From the NCBI GenBank assembly GCA_001630475.1, contig KV419399.1, forward strand, positions 143,407-207,406: a stretch of 64,000 nt of DNA. The letters run 5' to 3'. The stretch comes from Sistotremastrum niveocremeum HHB9708. Lineage: Eukaryota > Basidiomycota > Agaricomycetes > Sistotremastrales > Sistotremastraceae. Of this stretch, positions 47,202-59,800 are shown in pieces. Positions within the stretch are counted from its first letter, which is position 1. Each line of letters opens with the position of its first letter. The notes under the pieces were generated by a model that saw only the letters and a program-made list of their open reading frames with translations, was not told the origin of the DNA and ran no database searches. A program made the translations under genes and the position numbers.

Positions 47202-47793
47202 AGCAGAAGAGTCAGGAAGGTGCTTGTTAGCACAGAGGCACTACGGGGGAGGAGTAGTGGGGCTAGAGGAAGTGGGAATGGGGGTTAGGATGACGGTAGA
47301 GGGAGAAGGTACGACATGGACTCGCCCCAAGCCTTAAATGTTTCGAACAAGCCAAACAAGGCCAAACAAGGCTATATCGAGATATCGGGAGATAAGATAT
47401 TTTTATTTGCTCCTGTTTCCCGTAAAACTTTTTTCAGTCCGAACGCTTTGTCCGCTTTGCCCGACGAAACAGATCAACAGATCGGAAGATGCTAGGAAAG
47501 CACTCTCCGTCCGATTCCCCGAGCGGCAGCGCACTCGCCATATGCATATGACGTCTTCCGGATTCCGAGCGAGAAAACTCGGCGGAGTAGCACTCGGCAC
47601 CCTGACCCGGCACCCTAAGCGCGCCTTCATATGCTCGCTGGCCGATCTGAACTCCGCCCAGTCATACACCCTGACATCTCGTCACCCTCGGTCCGCTATT
47701 CCCGTCCCCTGAGCCTTTCTCCATGCGAGTCGGTTTTATCGATAGCAGTCAGGTACACAGTACAGTTACACGTAGCCCACAAATATTCAATAA
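47202..47793. other. PMA1 promoter and condensin 3' region
   Basis: 592 bases upstream of PMA1 and downstream of CND1 (both minus strand). Pyrimidine-rich stretches near 47220-47330 would suit a strong fungal promoter/leader. No other gene supported. Confidence 0.45.
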
Positions 47794-50700
47794 TTATTCA
47801 GAGTCTTCTGCCTCCGCCACTGCCGCCTTCTTCCTCCCAGCTGTGCGGAGGTAAGGTCAGGGTGAGACACTCTTGGTATAATGCGGTTGCACTCACTTCG
47901 TCTAGTTGCGCGCTTCTTGGCCGCCGCTTTTTTCACTTCCACGCGCTTCTCCAGCGCCTCATCCTCCATGCCCTTCTCCTTAAAGTCGGTGAGGATCTGC
48001 AGCTTTGTCAGGCTTCGAACCTCTCAGAAGTTCCGATGAGACACGAACCGATTCAAATTCCTTGAGCTCTGTATCAGGCTTGTTCGCCGACTTGTTGCTA
48101 CGCGCCTATAGCAGTGCATTAGTAATCGTCGGTAGGTAACCGGAAGCCTGTCACACACGCACTTTTTGTAAAATTTCGTTGAACCGGCTGTAGACGGCCT
48201 CCTCGTGTAGTTTGTCCTGGTAAAACGGTAGCCCGTCGATCAATTTCTTGACCGAGCGCTCCGATTTGAATGGCAGTAGTGAAAGGCAGAATGCGATGTC
48301 TCGCCATTGCCTGGGATCGTCCACAAGGCGGAAACGTTGACATAATTTCTCAACGATGTTCTCAGCTTGCTTTTCCTGCGATGATGTTAACAATGCGATG
48401 ACCCTTTGACGACAGAGGTGCTACCTTCTCAATGAAACCGAAAATGTATTTCATAGTGCTCTGGAAGACCTCCTCGTCGACGGCATGTTCGCCTACCGAC
48501 AAGTGGCTGATTACTGTTCATACGAGAGGTTAGTTAAGCCTTATGCCACTGCGAAGGTACTTACCATCAGGCAAATTGTTATAAATAGCGTTTTCTTTCG
48601 TGGACAACTCCGAGAAGAACAGTTTCGCCAAATCTGCGATTCGCTGATCTGGGTCCTCGAGGCATTTGGCCATCTCCCCTAGCTGACCCTTCACCTTCAC
48701 CATCCCATTGAGGATCAGATGGGTCAGAACCATTAAGGTATTCTTCTTGACAACAAGATCTTCGTCAGACAACCCCTTGTACAACTCATTGCTGTTCTCA
48801 TCGATTATCGTGCTGAAGCAGACGGCGATATCCCCCAGGGCGATAACCACGTTGCTGCGAATATCTGGATCTCTGGATGTTTCGAGAATCTTGAAGAGAA
48901 GGCGATGGTGTTCGTCGCAAAATTGCGAACTGACACACAAGAACTTGCTGAACGATAAGACTGCGGCTGTTCTCAAAATTTGGCTCTGTTCCCCATGGGT
49001 TAGCTCATTTCTTTCGGATGACATTTCGCCGCACCTTGTATTTGTTTGGACTCCTGCAAATCTTGACAATCATGGGGCCAAATGCCGTGAGCAGGGAGTT
49101 GGGGCTGTAGAGGAGCTCCGTCTCTCTGATGGCAGCGATTCTCTCGCCGATCTCATCTTCAGCATTCCCTGCTACCTGATCTAGTTCTTCTCCGTCTTTG
49201 GCGGTATTCCCAGCTCCTGTCGTCTTCCCATGCTTGGCTTTCTCTACGGACCTTTGTGAGCCACAGCAACGACATGACACTACAGTACTGACCTGCGGAT
49301 GTCTTGACGTCTTTTTGATGTTTCCACTCGCGCTCCACCAGTTCCAGGAAGACGATATGTTTGATCGCAACATGTCCCACGAAGAAAATTAACTGAGCCA
49401 GCTCAAATGCGTCTCCGGAATCGCTCGAGTTCTGAGGAGCAATCGAAGGCGCCGAAGCGCCGCTCGCCATGGTCACATCTCCCGAATCATCCTGCGTCGC
49501 GTCAGGAAGGTCGACGTCCATTGGTGTTGATTGCTTCTTTCCGAACACTCGTCGAGTGAGTAACTTAATGATCTTGTCGCACAGTAAATCAGGACGGTCA
49601 GCGAGGAGATAGATACAGTTGATTGCTTGTTCTGCCATGCCGAACCTGCCACAACAGTTAGTTTCGTATTGCCGCAATGCAAAGCCTTGCTCACCAGTCC
49701 CGTCGCCGGCAGGGGTATTCGATGGCGTCTTTGAGTTTCGTGAAGATGGGATTGTCCATGGGTAATCTAAGCGACTTGTCCGACAAAGACCCTGCGTCAA
49801 ACTGTAAATATATGCAGCGCCATGTATATGACGCCAGATCCTACCCTTGACTTTCTTGACACTCCCATTCAGGCGCTGAAGAGCAATGCATGTATAACGT
49901 GCCAAAGTGGCGTCCGCCTATAGAGTGAACCATGTTGGTAAGTAGTTCAATGCCCTGTCAAAATAGCACACCTTTCCGCGGGCTCCAAGGCCTACTTTTA
50001 TCAACGTTTCCACATGCTGCGAAACGACACTCCGATTAGCGATCGCAAGCATACCAAGAATGATGATAGCGCCTCGTCGCTGTGCTTTGGGTATGTCTTT
50101 GTCAGAACCTGGTCCAACATTATCAGCACGAACCGATCTATGTTGTGACCTATCTATGCTCACTATACACTTGCCACAATTTCGACACGACGTCTTGATG
50201 GATTTGATGATCTTCCATCATGGTCCTCATGAGCTCTTCCAGCGACGTCAGTTCGGCAAGCGTCGCCTCAAATGTCAACCTGAAAGAGATGCTGTCAGTC
50301 ATATTCCTTGACTTTAGTACGTTGAATACTGACTGTATCATGTTTCTTGTGATCCTGTTGATCTGTTGCTTCGCGTCCATGTCCGGAAGAGGGTCAAAAT
50401 ACAGATTTCGATAGCACTCGATCAAACGCGATCGAATGCCTTTGAGCTCTTTGCCATCTTCCGATGTCGAAGAATTATCCTTGGACCAAATAAGATGCAG
50501 CATCTTCTTAATACCGCCCTGCGCACTGCTTAGAACTTCTCTGTATCATAAAAATTGACCCGCGTACCTGAGCACTCTGGAATTGGTATTCATGGGCAAC
50601 CCTGAAGAACTCCATACTCTCCAGAACTTCGGCTTTGCTAGTGCTTACTAACAGCTTTTGCAGCGTATCCATGGCCCCTTCAATATGTCGTATGAAAGCG

Positions 50701-52999
50701 AGAGCTTCGGCATAATATCTTTTGCGTAAACGGAGATGTAGAAGTTGATTGCTTTGTAACGCAGCCAGTGCAGCTTGCTCGTTCGTCATGGTAGACATAA
50801 CCAGGCCGTCCGTCTTCCGATTTTTCTTCGATTTCTTCTTGGGCTTCTTCATGGTGCTCTGGGTTGTCTTGGGTGTCCGTGGTACTCGAGAACGAGCCGG
50901 CGTCCGGGGGTTTCGCACTGTCGAAGTGGGGCTTCCATGTCGGACTGTCTTGGGTGTTTGTGGGACACCTTCTTGCTCGTCAAATTGTTGAGTAAAGTCT
51001 TCCATCTCTTCGTCTTCTTCAATTGGTTTGTCTCCTCTCTGTGTGGTATCTCCTTCTCCTTCTCCTTCATCTTCATCCTCTTCCTCGTCGATGGTACTGA
51101 TCTGAGCTGTAGAGTCGCCTGGGTCCTCAAAAGAGACACTCCAACCTCGAGCTGTAGCCATCGAAGGCATCGAGGACTTTCGAGACCTTCAAGGATTGAT
51201 GACATCAGCACTACGTCAAGAAGTAAGGGAGTGATAGTACCGTGATTTCTTCGACCTCATACTCTTCATCGTGGCTGGAGTCGGAGGAATAGACTCTCCG
51301 TCTTCATCCATTCTGACGGTCTCGTCGCCAGCCTCTTCCTCTTCTTCATCGCTGCCCTCGTCGCCTTCCTCTTCGTTGTCATCGTCGCCGCCTTGCCCGT
51401 CGGCTTTGGCTTGCTCGAGTTCGCTTGCTTCGATCTTCTGAAGTTCTTCAGCGACCTCTTTATACCTGCTTTCCCAGTCGACAAGGTTCAATAGTCCACC
51501 GTGCATCAAACCATAAGGATGGGTGAGGATTAGCTTAGTCAAAAGCGCAATAGCGTATCTGCGAACAGACGATGCTTTATCTTCCAAGGCTGCGATCACC
51601 CAAGTAGTCATGGTCAGGCGCTCTTTGGGGAATTTATGCGGCAGACTGCGCTACAATCAACAAAAGAAGGGAACATGGAATTCGTACTCACTCAAGAAGT
51701 TTGGCCATGGTGTTGATGACTTTAGCACGCACATACGAACTTAGGTCCCGGAAACGCTCGTTAAGCAGTTCGAAGAAACCGTTGATCTGCTTCTCTCGAG
51801 CCTCTAGTTCACCTTCTTCCGACGATGCAATCTCACGGATGAGAAGACCTATAATCTCCACAAGAGCCATGCGCATAGGGTACGACTAGGAGTGCTCAAT
51901 GAGTAGATGAAGGCAGCCGATTGAGCAACAGTTTACCTCGCTGTCGAGATGTCTGAGCAACACAGAGATTTGTTTGAGCACAAGTCGTGGGCTGAGTTCA
52001 GCAAGCTTGATGAGATATTTTGAGAAAGAACGGGGCCCCTTCGGATCCTGAGCATTGAATTCTTTGGTACTGATCTCGCGAAGGATCTCTTCTGCTAATT
52101 GGGAGTGATCGAATTCTTTCGCGAGTATGGTGAGCATCTCTGCCATTGGCTCAGAGAGATGTTCATAGTACTGGAGAGATTGCATGATAGAAATTTGCGC
52201 CAGAAGAGAGTGCGCATGATGCTTCACAGCCAAACACACGACCTTATACATCGACAGTTTGATATTCTGAACCTTCATGTGTTGCTCCGATTCAGACACG
52301 ACGTAGGCGGGTCGAGTAAGGCAGCTGAAAGATGCATTAGATCAGAGAGGGTGACAATGGGGAGGGACAGACTTGATAAAGGTATCACGCTCGGTTGACG
52401 TGATCCAAATACGATGAGTCTTCAATCTCAAGACCTTGCTAATGAGACCCAGCGTAGCAGGAATCTGGTCTTCCCAGTTCCATTCCTCGGTCCTCGCCTT
52501 CTTTCTTGAACCCTTGCCTTTCTTCGGCTTCTCGACAACATCTGAAGCAGACGTATTGCGTTCCGCCACAATCACAAACCACAGCAACAGGAAAGCAAAC
52601 TTTTCCATGGGTTCTCGGTGGTGTGGAATGGCCTCGGACGCGTCTGTATCGATGTCGCGAGTGGTGGCATCGAGTTCTGCATGCAATGCTGAGGTTATGG
52701 AGTCGAGAAGTCCACTCAGAACATTTCCCGCGAGATGATCCGCATACTTCAGGAGACTGCGATAGACGTCGAAGATATGAGGATCCGTAATTGCATCGGA
52801 CGAATCAGCGACACTCTGGACAGCGCCTGAATGTCCAGGACATCAGTCTCAACCCAAGATGCCCACCATCTGAGCGCTTACCTTCTAGCAACGCGTCCAC
52901 AGCGGCTGGATCCATGGATTCCACATCATGTTCTTCTGGAATTGGATAATTTGGGATATCTTGGAGAGCCTGGAGCTCGTCTTGCAGTTGGAATTGCAT
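47794..52999 (-). CDS. CND1: Condensin complex subunit 1 (CND1/YCS4)
   Basis: HEAT-repeat, non-SMC subunit of condensin that compacts mitotic chromosomes. Start at 52997-52999 (MQFQLQDELQALQDIPNYPI); stop at 47794-47796. Conserved blocks in order: the N-terminal condensin domain (about 52.3-53.0 kb), HEAT repeats through 51 kb, an acidic and Lys-rich linker around 50.8-51.4 kb (runs of Asp/Glu then KKPKKKSKKNRK), and the central cohesin/condensin signature RDPDIRSNVVIALGDIAVCF with VRRNV and GQLGEMAKCLEDPDQRIADL at about 48.6-49.0 kb. The C-terminus is basic (KRATRR..GRKKAAVAE). About a dozen short introns; roughly 1,400-1,500 residues. Start codons of CND1 and RPB10 are only about 100 bases apart, divergent. 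Confidence 0.94.
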
Positions 53000-53100
53000 G
53001 TTGAGATTAGGACTCGTGACAGTCACGGTCACACACGCGTTGTTGTGTGTTGTTGTGTCTTGATTTCCCGAATATAATTTTTGACTAATCGCCATTCGCA

Positions 53101-53483
53101 ATGGTGAGCTCCAGTGCCTGCTCGACGACAACCATTCAAGTCTGAGGACCTCTAGATTATCCCTGTACGCTGCTTCTCGTGCGGAAAAGTGATAGGAGAT
53201 AAGTGGAATGCCTATCTGGCACTTCTGACTGAGGACGTCGCCGAGGGGTCAGTCTGGAGGTGCTCATCTTGCTCAATGGACCTGATGTATGAATCAGAGA
53301 TGCCCTGGATCAGCTTCATCTCAAACGATACTGTTGCCGGCGCATGGTTCTGACACATGTTGACCTAATCGAGAAGTTGTTGCATTATAATCGTGCGTCG
53401 TCTCGTTGTCGCGTTGTCTAACTTGCTCATACTGTTCTTCAGCTATGGAGCGCACAAAGGATAGAGGGTATACTCAACCATGA
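53101..53483 (+). CDS. RPB10: RNA polymerases I/II/III shared subunit RPB10
   Basis: Zinc-binding subunit common to all three nuclear RNA polymerases. Four exons: 53101-53103, 53156-53247, 53298-53392 and 53443-53483; 76 residues. The first exon holds only the ATG, followed at once by a 52-base intron; the second begins [20 protein letters not shown]. The zinc ligands CFSC and the paired CC of [19 protein letters not shown] are present. The C-terminus ([13 protein letters not shown]) is a few residues longer than in yeast. No single reading frame covers it, so automated callers may miss it. The start-codon exon is supported by the invariant MIIPVRCF N-terminus of the family. Confidence 0.92.
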
Positions 53484-53856
53484 GAACGGTCTCGTCATTT
53501 TCCTTTTCTTTGTATATTGTCATTGCCCGTTGTAGGTGAGAGACAATGCAAGTTTTCGTGCTAGGTATTTCTAACTAAGTATAATGATACAGTTCTACTA
53601 GATAAAACGATCAAGATAGTCCCAAAATGAATAAAGCTGATCACGCGGTAAAAGGCGAGGAGTGTGTGGAAGTCCGCGTAAAAGAGTGGTATGATGATGA
53701 GGTAGAACCGCCTCATACATAGTAAGGAGTGACAGGGGTCGGAGTGAGAGTCAGGTTGAAAGAGTGTGGATGCACTACGCAATGCGGTGCGATGAATAAG
53801 ATAGCCTGGGGTGTAGGATGAGGGATGGATCAATGCGAGATAGGAGGTGTGCAGAG
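53484..53856. other. Intergenic between convergent RPB10 and MSS4
   Basis: 373 bases with the two 3' ends; nothing else supported. Confidence 0.5.
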
Positions 53857-56574
53857 TTATTCTTGCTTTTCCTTATCGAGAAACTCTTCTCGATTCCCAC
53901 CTCGCATTATACTTTGCATGAATTTGAAGAACCTTGAGCCGTACTCTGCAGCAGGCACCGGACTGATTTTGTGCTAAATGTACGTCAGAAACATTCCAAA
54001 GGACAGAAAGTGAGGACATACTCGATCAGCACTCAAGCCTTTCCAAAAGTGTTCCGCCTTCTTCACCAAAGTGTACGGAGTGAGAATGTCGATGATACCA
54101 AGATAGTAGATGGTGTCCAAGGGCTCGTTGACCTCATCGGTGGCACGGAATCCACTCTCATCTTGGTAGAAGATAAACTGCTGTGTGTCACCGGAATCCT
54201 CTTCCGGTAGCTTTAGCGAGTTGGCAGCACCAAGCTTCTTGGGATCCGAAGCTCTCATAGCACGCCGCATGGCGATAGCATCCGAAGGGTTTGCCTTCTG
54301 AGTTGGCTTCCTGCGCATCGGAGGCATGTCGGGCTGTGACGAGGCGAACGGTTAGATATGGCATGACGCAGGAACTGAGCTGAGGACTTACGGAGAATAC
54401 TTTGAGGGTCTGTCCACGGACATTGTCACGATTTCCTCTCTGCATGTGATGGATGCCGATAAGGAGACTGTAATCCATGACGTTCACGCTTTTGAGAAAT
54501 TCCATATCACGCCTAATCTGTTCCGTGAGTAGTGCCTGCTTCTCAGGACCCAATTCAAGGGTCTTGTTCCGGCGAAGCCAGTTGTTATCCTTCATAACAG
54601 CACGCGGATTCGTTGCTGCTTTCTCTTCGGGGTACAACCGTCCCACGGTAGATCCTTTGAGGTCATAGGTCTCGTGGATGTCACGATGAGGAGGGAAAAG
54701 GTTGTTCATGATCACGAAATGGATTTTCCGGCCGTGAGGTAACTTGACACGATGAAGTCCATAGAAACGAGAGAGAAGGGTATGAGGGTTGTCTTTGATG
54801 TGCTGATGGTATTGCTTCAGAATTGATCGGAGGAAGGTGTGCTCGTTGTGATGAATAGTTTTGATGATGAAACGGTAATCGCGAGAGAAGTAGAAGAATG
54901 AACCGGATTTGCCAGGCGAGCCAAGCTCTGACAAGATATACTTGGCAGTAAGAGAAAGAAGGTAATCGGCAGGGTCGAGATGGAAGTGTTCTTCACGAAG
55001 CTCTCGGAAGACCCACGGCGCGTAATCTTTGAATTTGAAGTCGTATCTCGCTGAAGGGGTCAATTCGTTGCCGACGCTATATGAAAACGGTGAGCGTCGC
55101 AATAATGAACGAAGCACAGCAACGTACATATCGAAAGAAAACTTATGACGGGCTGTGTAATCTTCGTCTGTCAACGGGCGCTTCATCTTGGCTTGGCATC
55201 GAGATACCTGAAGCAGAATAGGCGTTAGACAAGAATAAACAATGACTGCACGAAACTTACGCCTATTCGGATGCCAGTCAACATATTGTACATAAGCACG
55301 TAGTTGACATGATCTTCGCCGATCAAATTGCCAATTAAAACGCGCTCGTCATCGTCGCGTATTGTTCCTATGCTCCCTTTCGCAACGGACTGCGCACGAG
55401 TAAGCGCATCTTCAACCTCCTGCTGAACCTTTGCGCGCTTGCTGTTCCTCTCTCGTCTGATCTGCTCCGCCCACATCATTATATCCTCGTCAAGGCCGTT
55501 GGACTCTCCGTCAGTCAATTGCGATGGCCCAGACGAACCCCCAGAGATCTGCTGGGAAAGATTCTGATGAGAGCCCAAAGTAATACGAGACGGTCGTCCG
55601 GCGGAGGCAGGCGGACTCTGAGACCCAGTGGTATTTCTTCGTGCAGGACGATGAGTGATTATAGGCGGGGGCAGTAAGAACCCGTCATGGGAGAGATGAC
55701 CCGGTTTGGGTGTCGTAAAGGTTGTCGTGTCTGAAGCATCGTCTGTTTTTGAGGCCCTGCCAGGCGACCGCGAGCTGGATGTCACGACTGACGGTGCAGT
55801 TTCCGATGAAGAATAGAACACGTCGACAGAATTGGCACGATGAGGGGCGCGTGCCGGTTGCATAGATGTATCTCGAGGCCAGGTTGGTGGAGACGTCGAG
55901 CTTCCTGCAAAATAGCTTTCGCTCGAGTCTTGAGACAATTTCCTGCGATTACGGGGACGAGTCGGGGTGGTTTCGAAGCTAAGGGAAGGGGATCTGGCAG
56001 ACGCTAAGGTCTTGGGAGGTGTGATGGCATGAGGGGTATCCTCCTCGGTGCGATCATCTGACGCTGGCGGAGAAGGTGGTGGGGGTCCAGGTTCTGAATT
56101 CTGCGATATAACTGGAGCAGCCGAGATAGTTGGAGGCCGTTCAGGCGGCATGGGCTTTACTGGCCCATGATGTGTTCGGATGGGATCCAGCGCAGCTTTT
56201 CCAATCTTATGCAAAAGAGAGGTGGGTGCGGGTCCTTCGTGAACATCAACTCTATCGCCAGTCACTTTGACCAAGTGAACCTCAGCTCTCGCAGGTCCAT
56301 GTGCACCGTCTAGTCTTCGAGATAAGAGGTGTAATGGGTTAACGTCGGCAGAGCCGAGATTAGGGCTGATGATATTAGTGGGTTGTTCCTGGCCTGGAAG
56401 GGTAGTTGTTGAACCTGCTCGAGAATTGGCAGTGGGTGTGGATCGCTGGGCAGTGGGTGCAGTCTCGAAAGACGCAGCCGTGGAAATGACGCTGTTGCGA
56501 CTGGAAGGCGTGAATGCAGGGGACTCGGAGCGAATGGGAGCTAAAACTTGAACGTCGCCAGTGGATGCAGACAT
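53857..56574 (-). CDS. MSS4: Phosphatidylinositol-4-phosphate 5-kinase (MSS4/its3)
   Basis: Makes PI(4,5)P2 at the plasma membrane, controlling actin and endocytosis. ATG at 56572-56574; stop at 53857-53859. The first about 400 residues are Ser/Pro-rich and likely disordered. The PIPK domain follows: GEDHVNYVLMYNMLTGIRIG, KFKDYAPWVFRELRE, a glycine-rich loop with catalytic lysine (GKSGSFFYFSRDYRFIIKTI), DLKGSTVGR, and MDYSLLIGIH (the PIPK equivalent of DFG). A large variable insert sits between LKVFS and the C-lobe end DTIYYLGIIDILTPY. The domain finishes with ISPVPAAEYGSRFFKFM. Five or so introns; about 800 residues. The family is certain; exon edges in the C-lobe were read but not all counted. 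Confidence 0.95.
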
Positions 56575-56816
56575 GGAAAGAAACAAGGAGATTTACAGAG
56601 AGGGTATAGCGCTGGTAGGAATGAGCTCCAGGCTATGACTACGGGGCATCAAAGAGAAAGCTGCCGGGTCTAAGCGCTCCAAACTCCGAAACTTCCGAGC
56701 CAATATTTTCCCTCTTCCGGCGCGGCTCGGCTTAAAATTGTGAACCGAGACATTTGATAGCAGAAACTCATGATAAAAATTGTTACTGATACAGATGACA
56801 ATGCCAAGGGACAATG

Positions 56817-59800
56817 CTACAGATAGAATGGTATACCATATACCACAGGTGCTGCTCCCACTAGATAGTCCATCTTACAGCTCTGTCGTGCCTGGGCGAT
56901 AGCTGAAACTATAGACACACCCTCGCTCTCTTCGCCACGTGCTTCTCGTGCCTTCCAATCCGCAACTCCAGAAGCCGTCAACCTTAATTTTTCGAATACC
57001 GATTTTGTGTATTTATCCATGTCTCGGTCCGTCACATCCCACAAGTTTGCGACCAACGTCGGGCTATTGTATACGTCAGATCAGATTGACGGTCCAAAAG
57101 AAAGCGCACTCACCATCCTGCCAACATGTAACTTGACGGTGTCCCAGTGTTGTCGAACTCACCCATTTGACGCATAGTCCCGGAGGAACATCCCCACAAC
57201 ATGGTGGCAGCACACTCACGGAGGTTCCGAACCTTGTGGTTTCTGGCGTATTGGGCACCACTTCCATGCCCGAAGTATCTGGAATAGTGAGGTAAGTTTG
57301 CGGCGGTATGTATGAACCCCCTTCCAACACTCACATAAACAAATCGTGCTTTTGCAACGCCCCCAGGACTTCCATCTCACTAGGCGCCCGCCCGATTACG
57401 CCTTGCCAGCCATGGGCCTCCATGCTCTTCATCCATTCGCTAAACGCCTGTTCCGTCGATTTTAGATCTCCACTGGGGTTCAAGACGTAATAAGCATTGC
57501 ACGGGTTGATGCTCATCCGATCGATCACGAATTTCTCTCCTTCCACTGGCTCCAAAGGCAGACCACGACGCAACCTGGCCAACAGGATACGGTCGTAGAG
57601 GAATGACACCGAAGGCAGTCGACTGATTGCACGCCCTCGTAGACAAGGAAGAGACTCCCATGGAATGCCTTGGACGTGTTTGTCCAGGACCAGGAAAAGA
57701 TGCTGATCTCCTTCAGTTTCCGGTGCGTGAGCTGTCTGTCTGGCATGGTCTTCCAGAGCGGATCTGAGGTCAACGACCATCTGATCCACATCGACTTCAT
57801 GTAGTGCAACAGGGATGCCATGGAACTGGTATAGATCCAAAATGAAGTAGACAAGATCTTCGAGCTCTTCGTCTCGGCACTGCGGGGAGAGTGTTGAAAT
57901 GCATTCCAGTAGATCATCATCCAATCTCGGTAAGGTCTTGATCTTCTTATCAGGTTGCAAGGCGGGCTCGACGACAGTCTCTAGTCGATTGCGTAAATCA
58001 GTCAGAGCCTTTTCCCCTGTCGTGACTGGAGCACTAAAAATCATCTGATCAAGTAATCAGCAACAAAAAATAAAAATCGGACAGTCACCCACCTTGAATG
58101 CACCTAACCAGCAATATTCAATTGTCTCAAGAAGCTCCTTAAGGCGACCGTTGAGCGTTCGCCGTCCATTCCACCAATCGACTTTAGCTTCATGGCCCTG
58201 GACACTCTTTGCGTCGCGCGCTTGGATGTTGGAAGTAGAAATAATTTCATTGAGCTCATCCATAGCATCGGTGAAGGTGAAGAAAGTAGAATCGTCCTGA
58301 TCTTTTCGACCGTGTCGATCCAGAGGGATACACAAGATCAGAGGAGTACGACCTGCACGCTGTCGTGTGAGGAGCATGGTGCCTAAGTCTTCGGTTACAG
58401 ACACGCTGACTACTGTCCAATGGTCAGGGAGCCATTTCGTGCGACGTGGCGAGAGTTGTGATGGATTAAATCGCTCAGCCCGATATCGAGCGTCGATTGT
58501 TCTCCAGTAGCTATTCAAGTCTTCCTCCCGTGCGTCAATTTGGATGGACAGATCACTTGGTGGACTGCGAAGGCGCTTTGGCCTGGCAGGTGCCGTCGAC
58601 GATTCAGAAGGACTGTCCGATAGATCTTCAATCCGGGACCATTTAAGATCATCCGGTTGCCTAAGAAATGCTAGTTTGGCTTGTATGGCATCTCTCATCT
58701 CTCTACGAATAGTGACTGCAGCCCCAGCGTCTATCTAGATTGTCAGATATATCGCTTGCACAAGCTAAGTTCACTTGCCGAGAAGGTTCGCTGTGATGGT
58801 AGCGAGCTCCTGAGAGGAGCGTCCGAGCGATGAATTAAAAGAGCTGATGAGAGCCAAGGTGACAGCTGCTTCGCGAACTAACCAGACAGGACCGCTTTGC
58901 CCATGGGCGTCGAGACCTGCCCAGAATTGCTTCTCTGCTTGTCCCAAGCGAGTTATTACATCCCTCGCAGTTGGCGTGAGCGTGAGGGACTTTTCAAAGG
59001 TCATGCCCACCGGTATGGCAATCGCTGGCCATAATCAGCATTCATGGATTGCATCGTCGATAAGGAAATTTACTTGACTCTGTTAGAGAACTCAGGAAGA
59101 GATCAGTTTTAAACCGATCGTATGCGTCATGCATAACAAGTCTCCCCATGAATACACCTTCCTTATCCTGTGGACATCGTTACCGAGGTGAGTTCGAATT
59201 CATCACAGTGATACACACCTGATAAGGGCTGACTTCATGCAGGTCAAGATACCGCTTGATGACAGGGTCACATTCCTCTTTGGTTGCGTCTCGTAGCAGC
59301 CATACTGTGGATACAGGGTAAGACTGATCAAATGGCATCGAGTACGCTTACCTTGGTTCTGCAGAACACGAAGCAAGAGTTCGGGAAGAAGCGGCTCCGT
59401 AGTCCTGGAAGGACGAAACCCGTTGGAATGTGCATTGTTTATTATCTTGTTTACTCACTTCTTTTGGTCCTTTCGGAAAGATGTTTCATTTTCATAAGGC
59501 TTGGATAAAAGCTCAGCGGCAGTGGAATAAGACTGTAAGGCGTCGGTATCATGGTGGCTTAATCGCTGGTAGTCGCCCAGAACTCTATCGATGTAAGCTT
59601 CGTCCACCTGCAGACACATTAGAATGGAGAAAACGCGTGTGATCAACAAACGTACAGGAGAGGAAGCACGAGCGGCAGCTCGGGATATAGAATCGGACGC
59701 TTCTTGGAGTTTCCCAACAAGTAAAAGGAGTTCGCTTTTCGACGCAAGAGTACGGTTTTCCAGCAAGGGAGAACGCAATGTCCCAACAAGATCTTCTCGT

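Noticed and set aside
50775-51245. 156-codon plus-strand frame rich in Phe/Leu
   Set aside because: Antisense to the acidic and lysine-rich linker of CND1.
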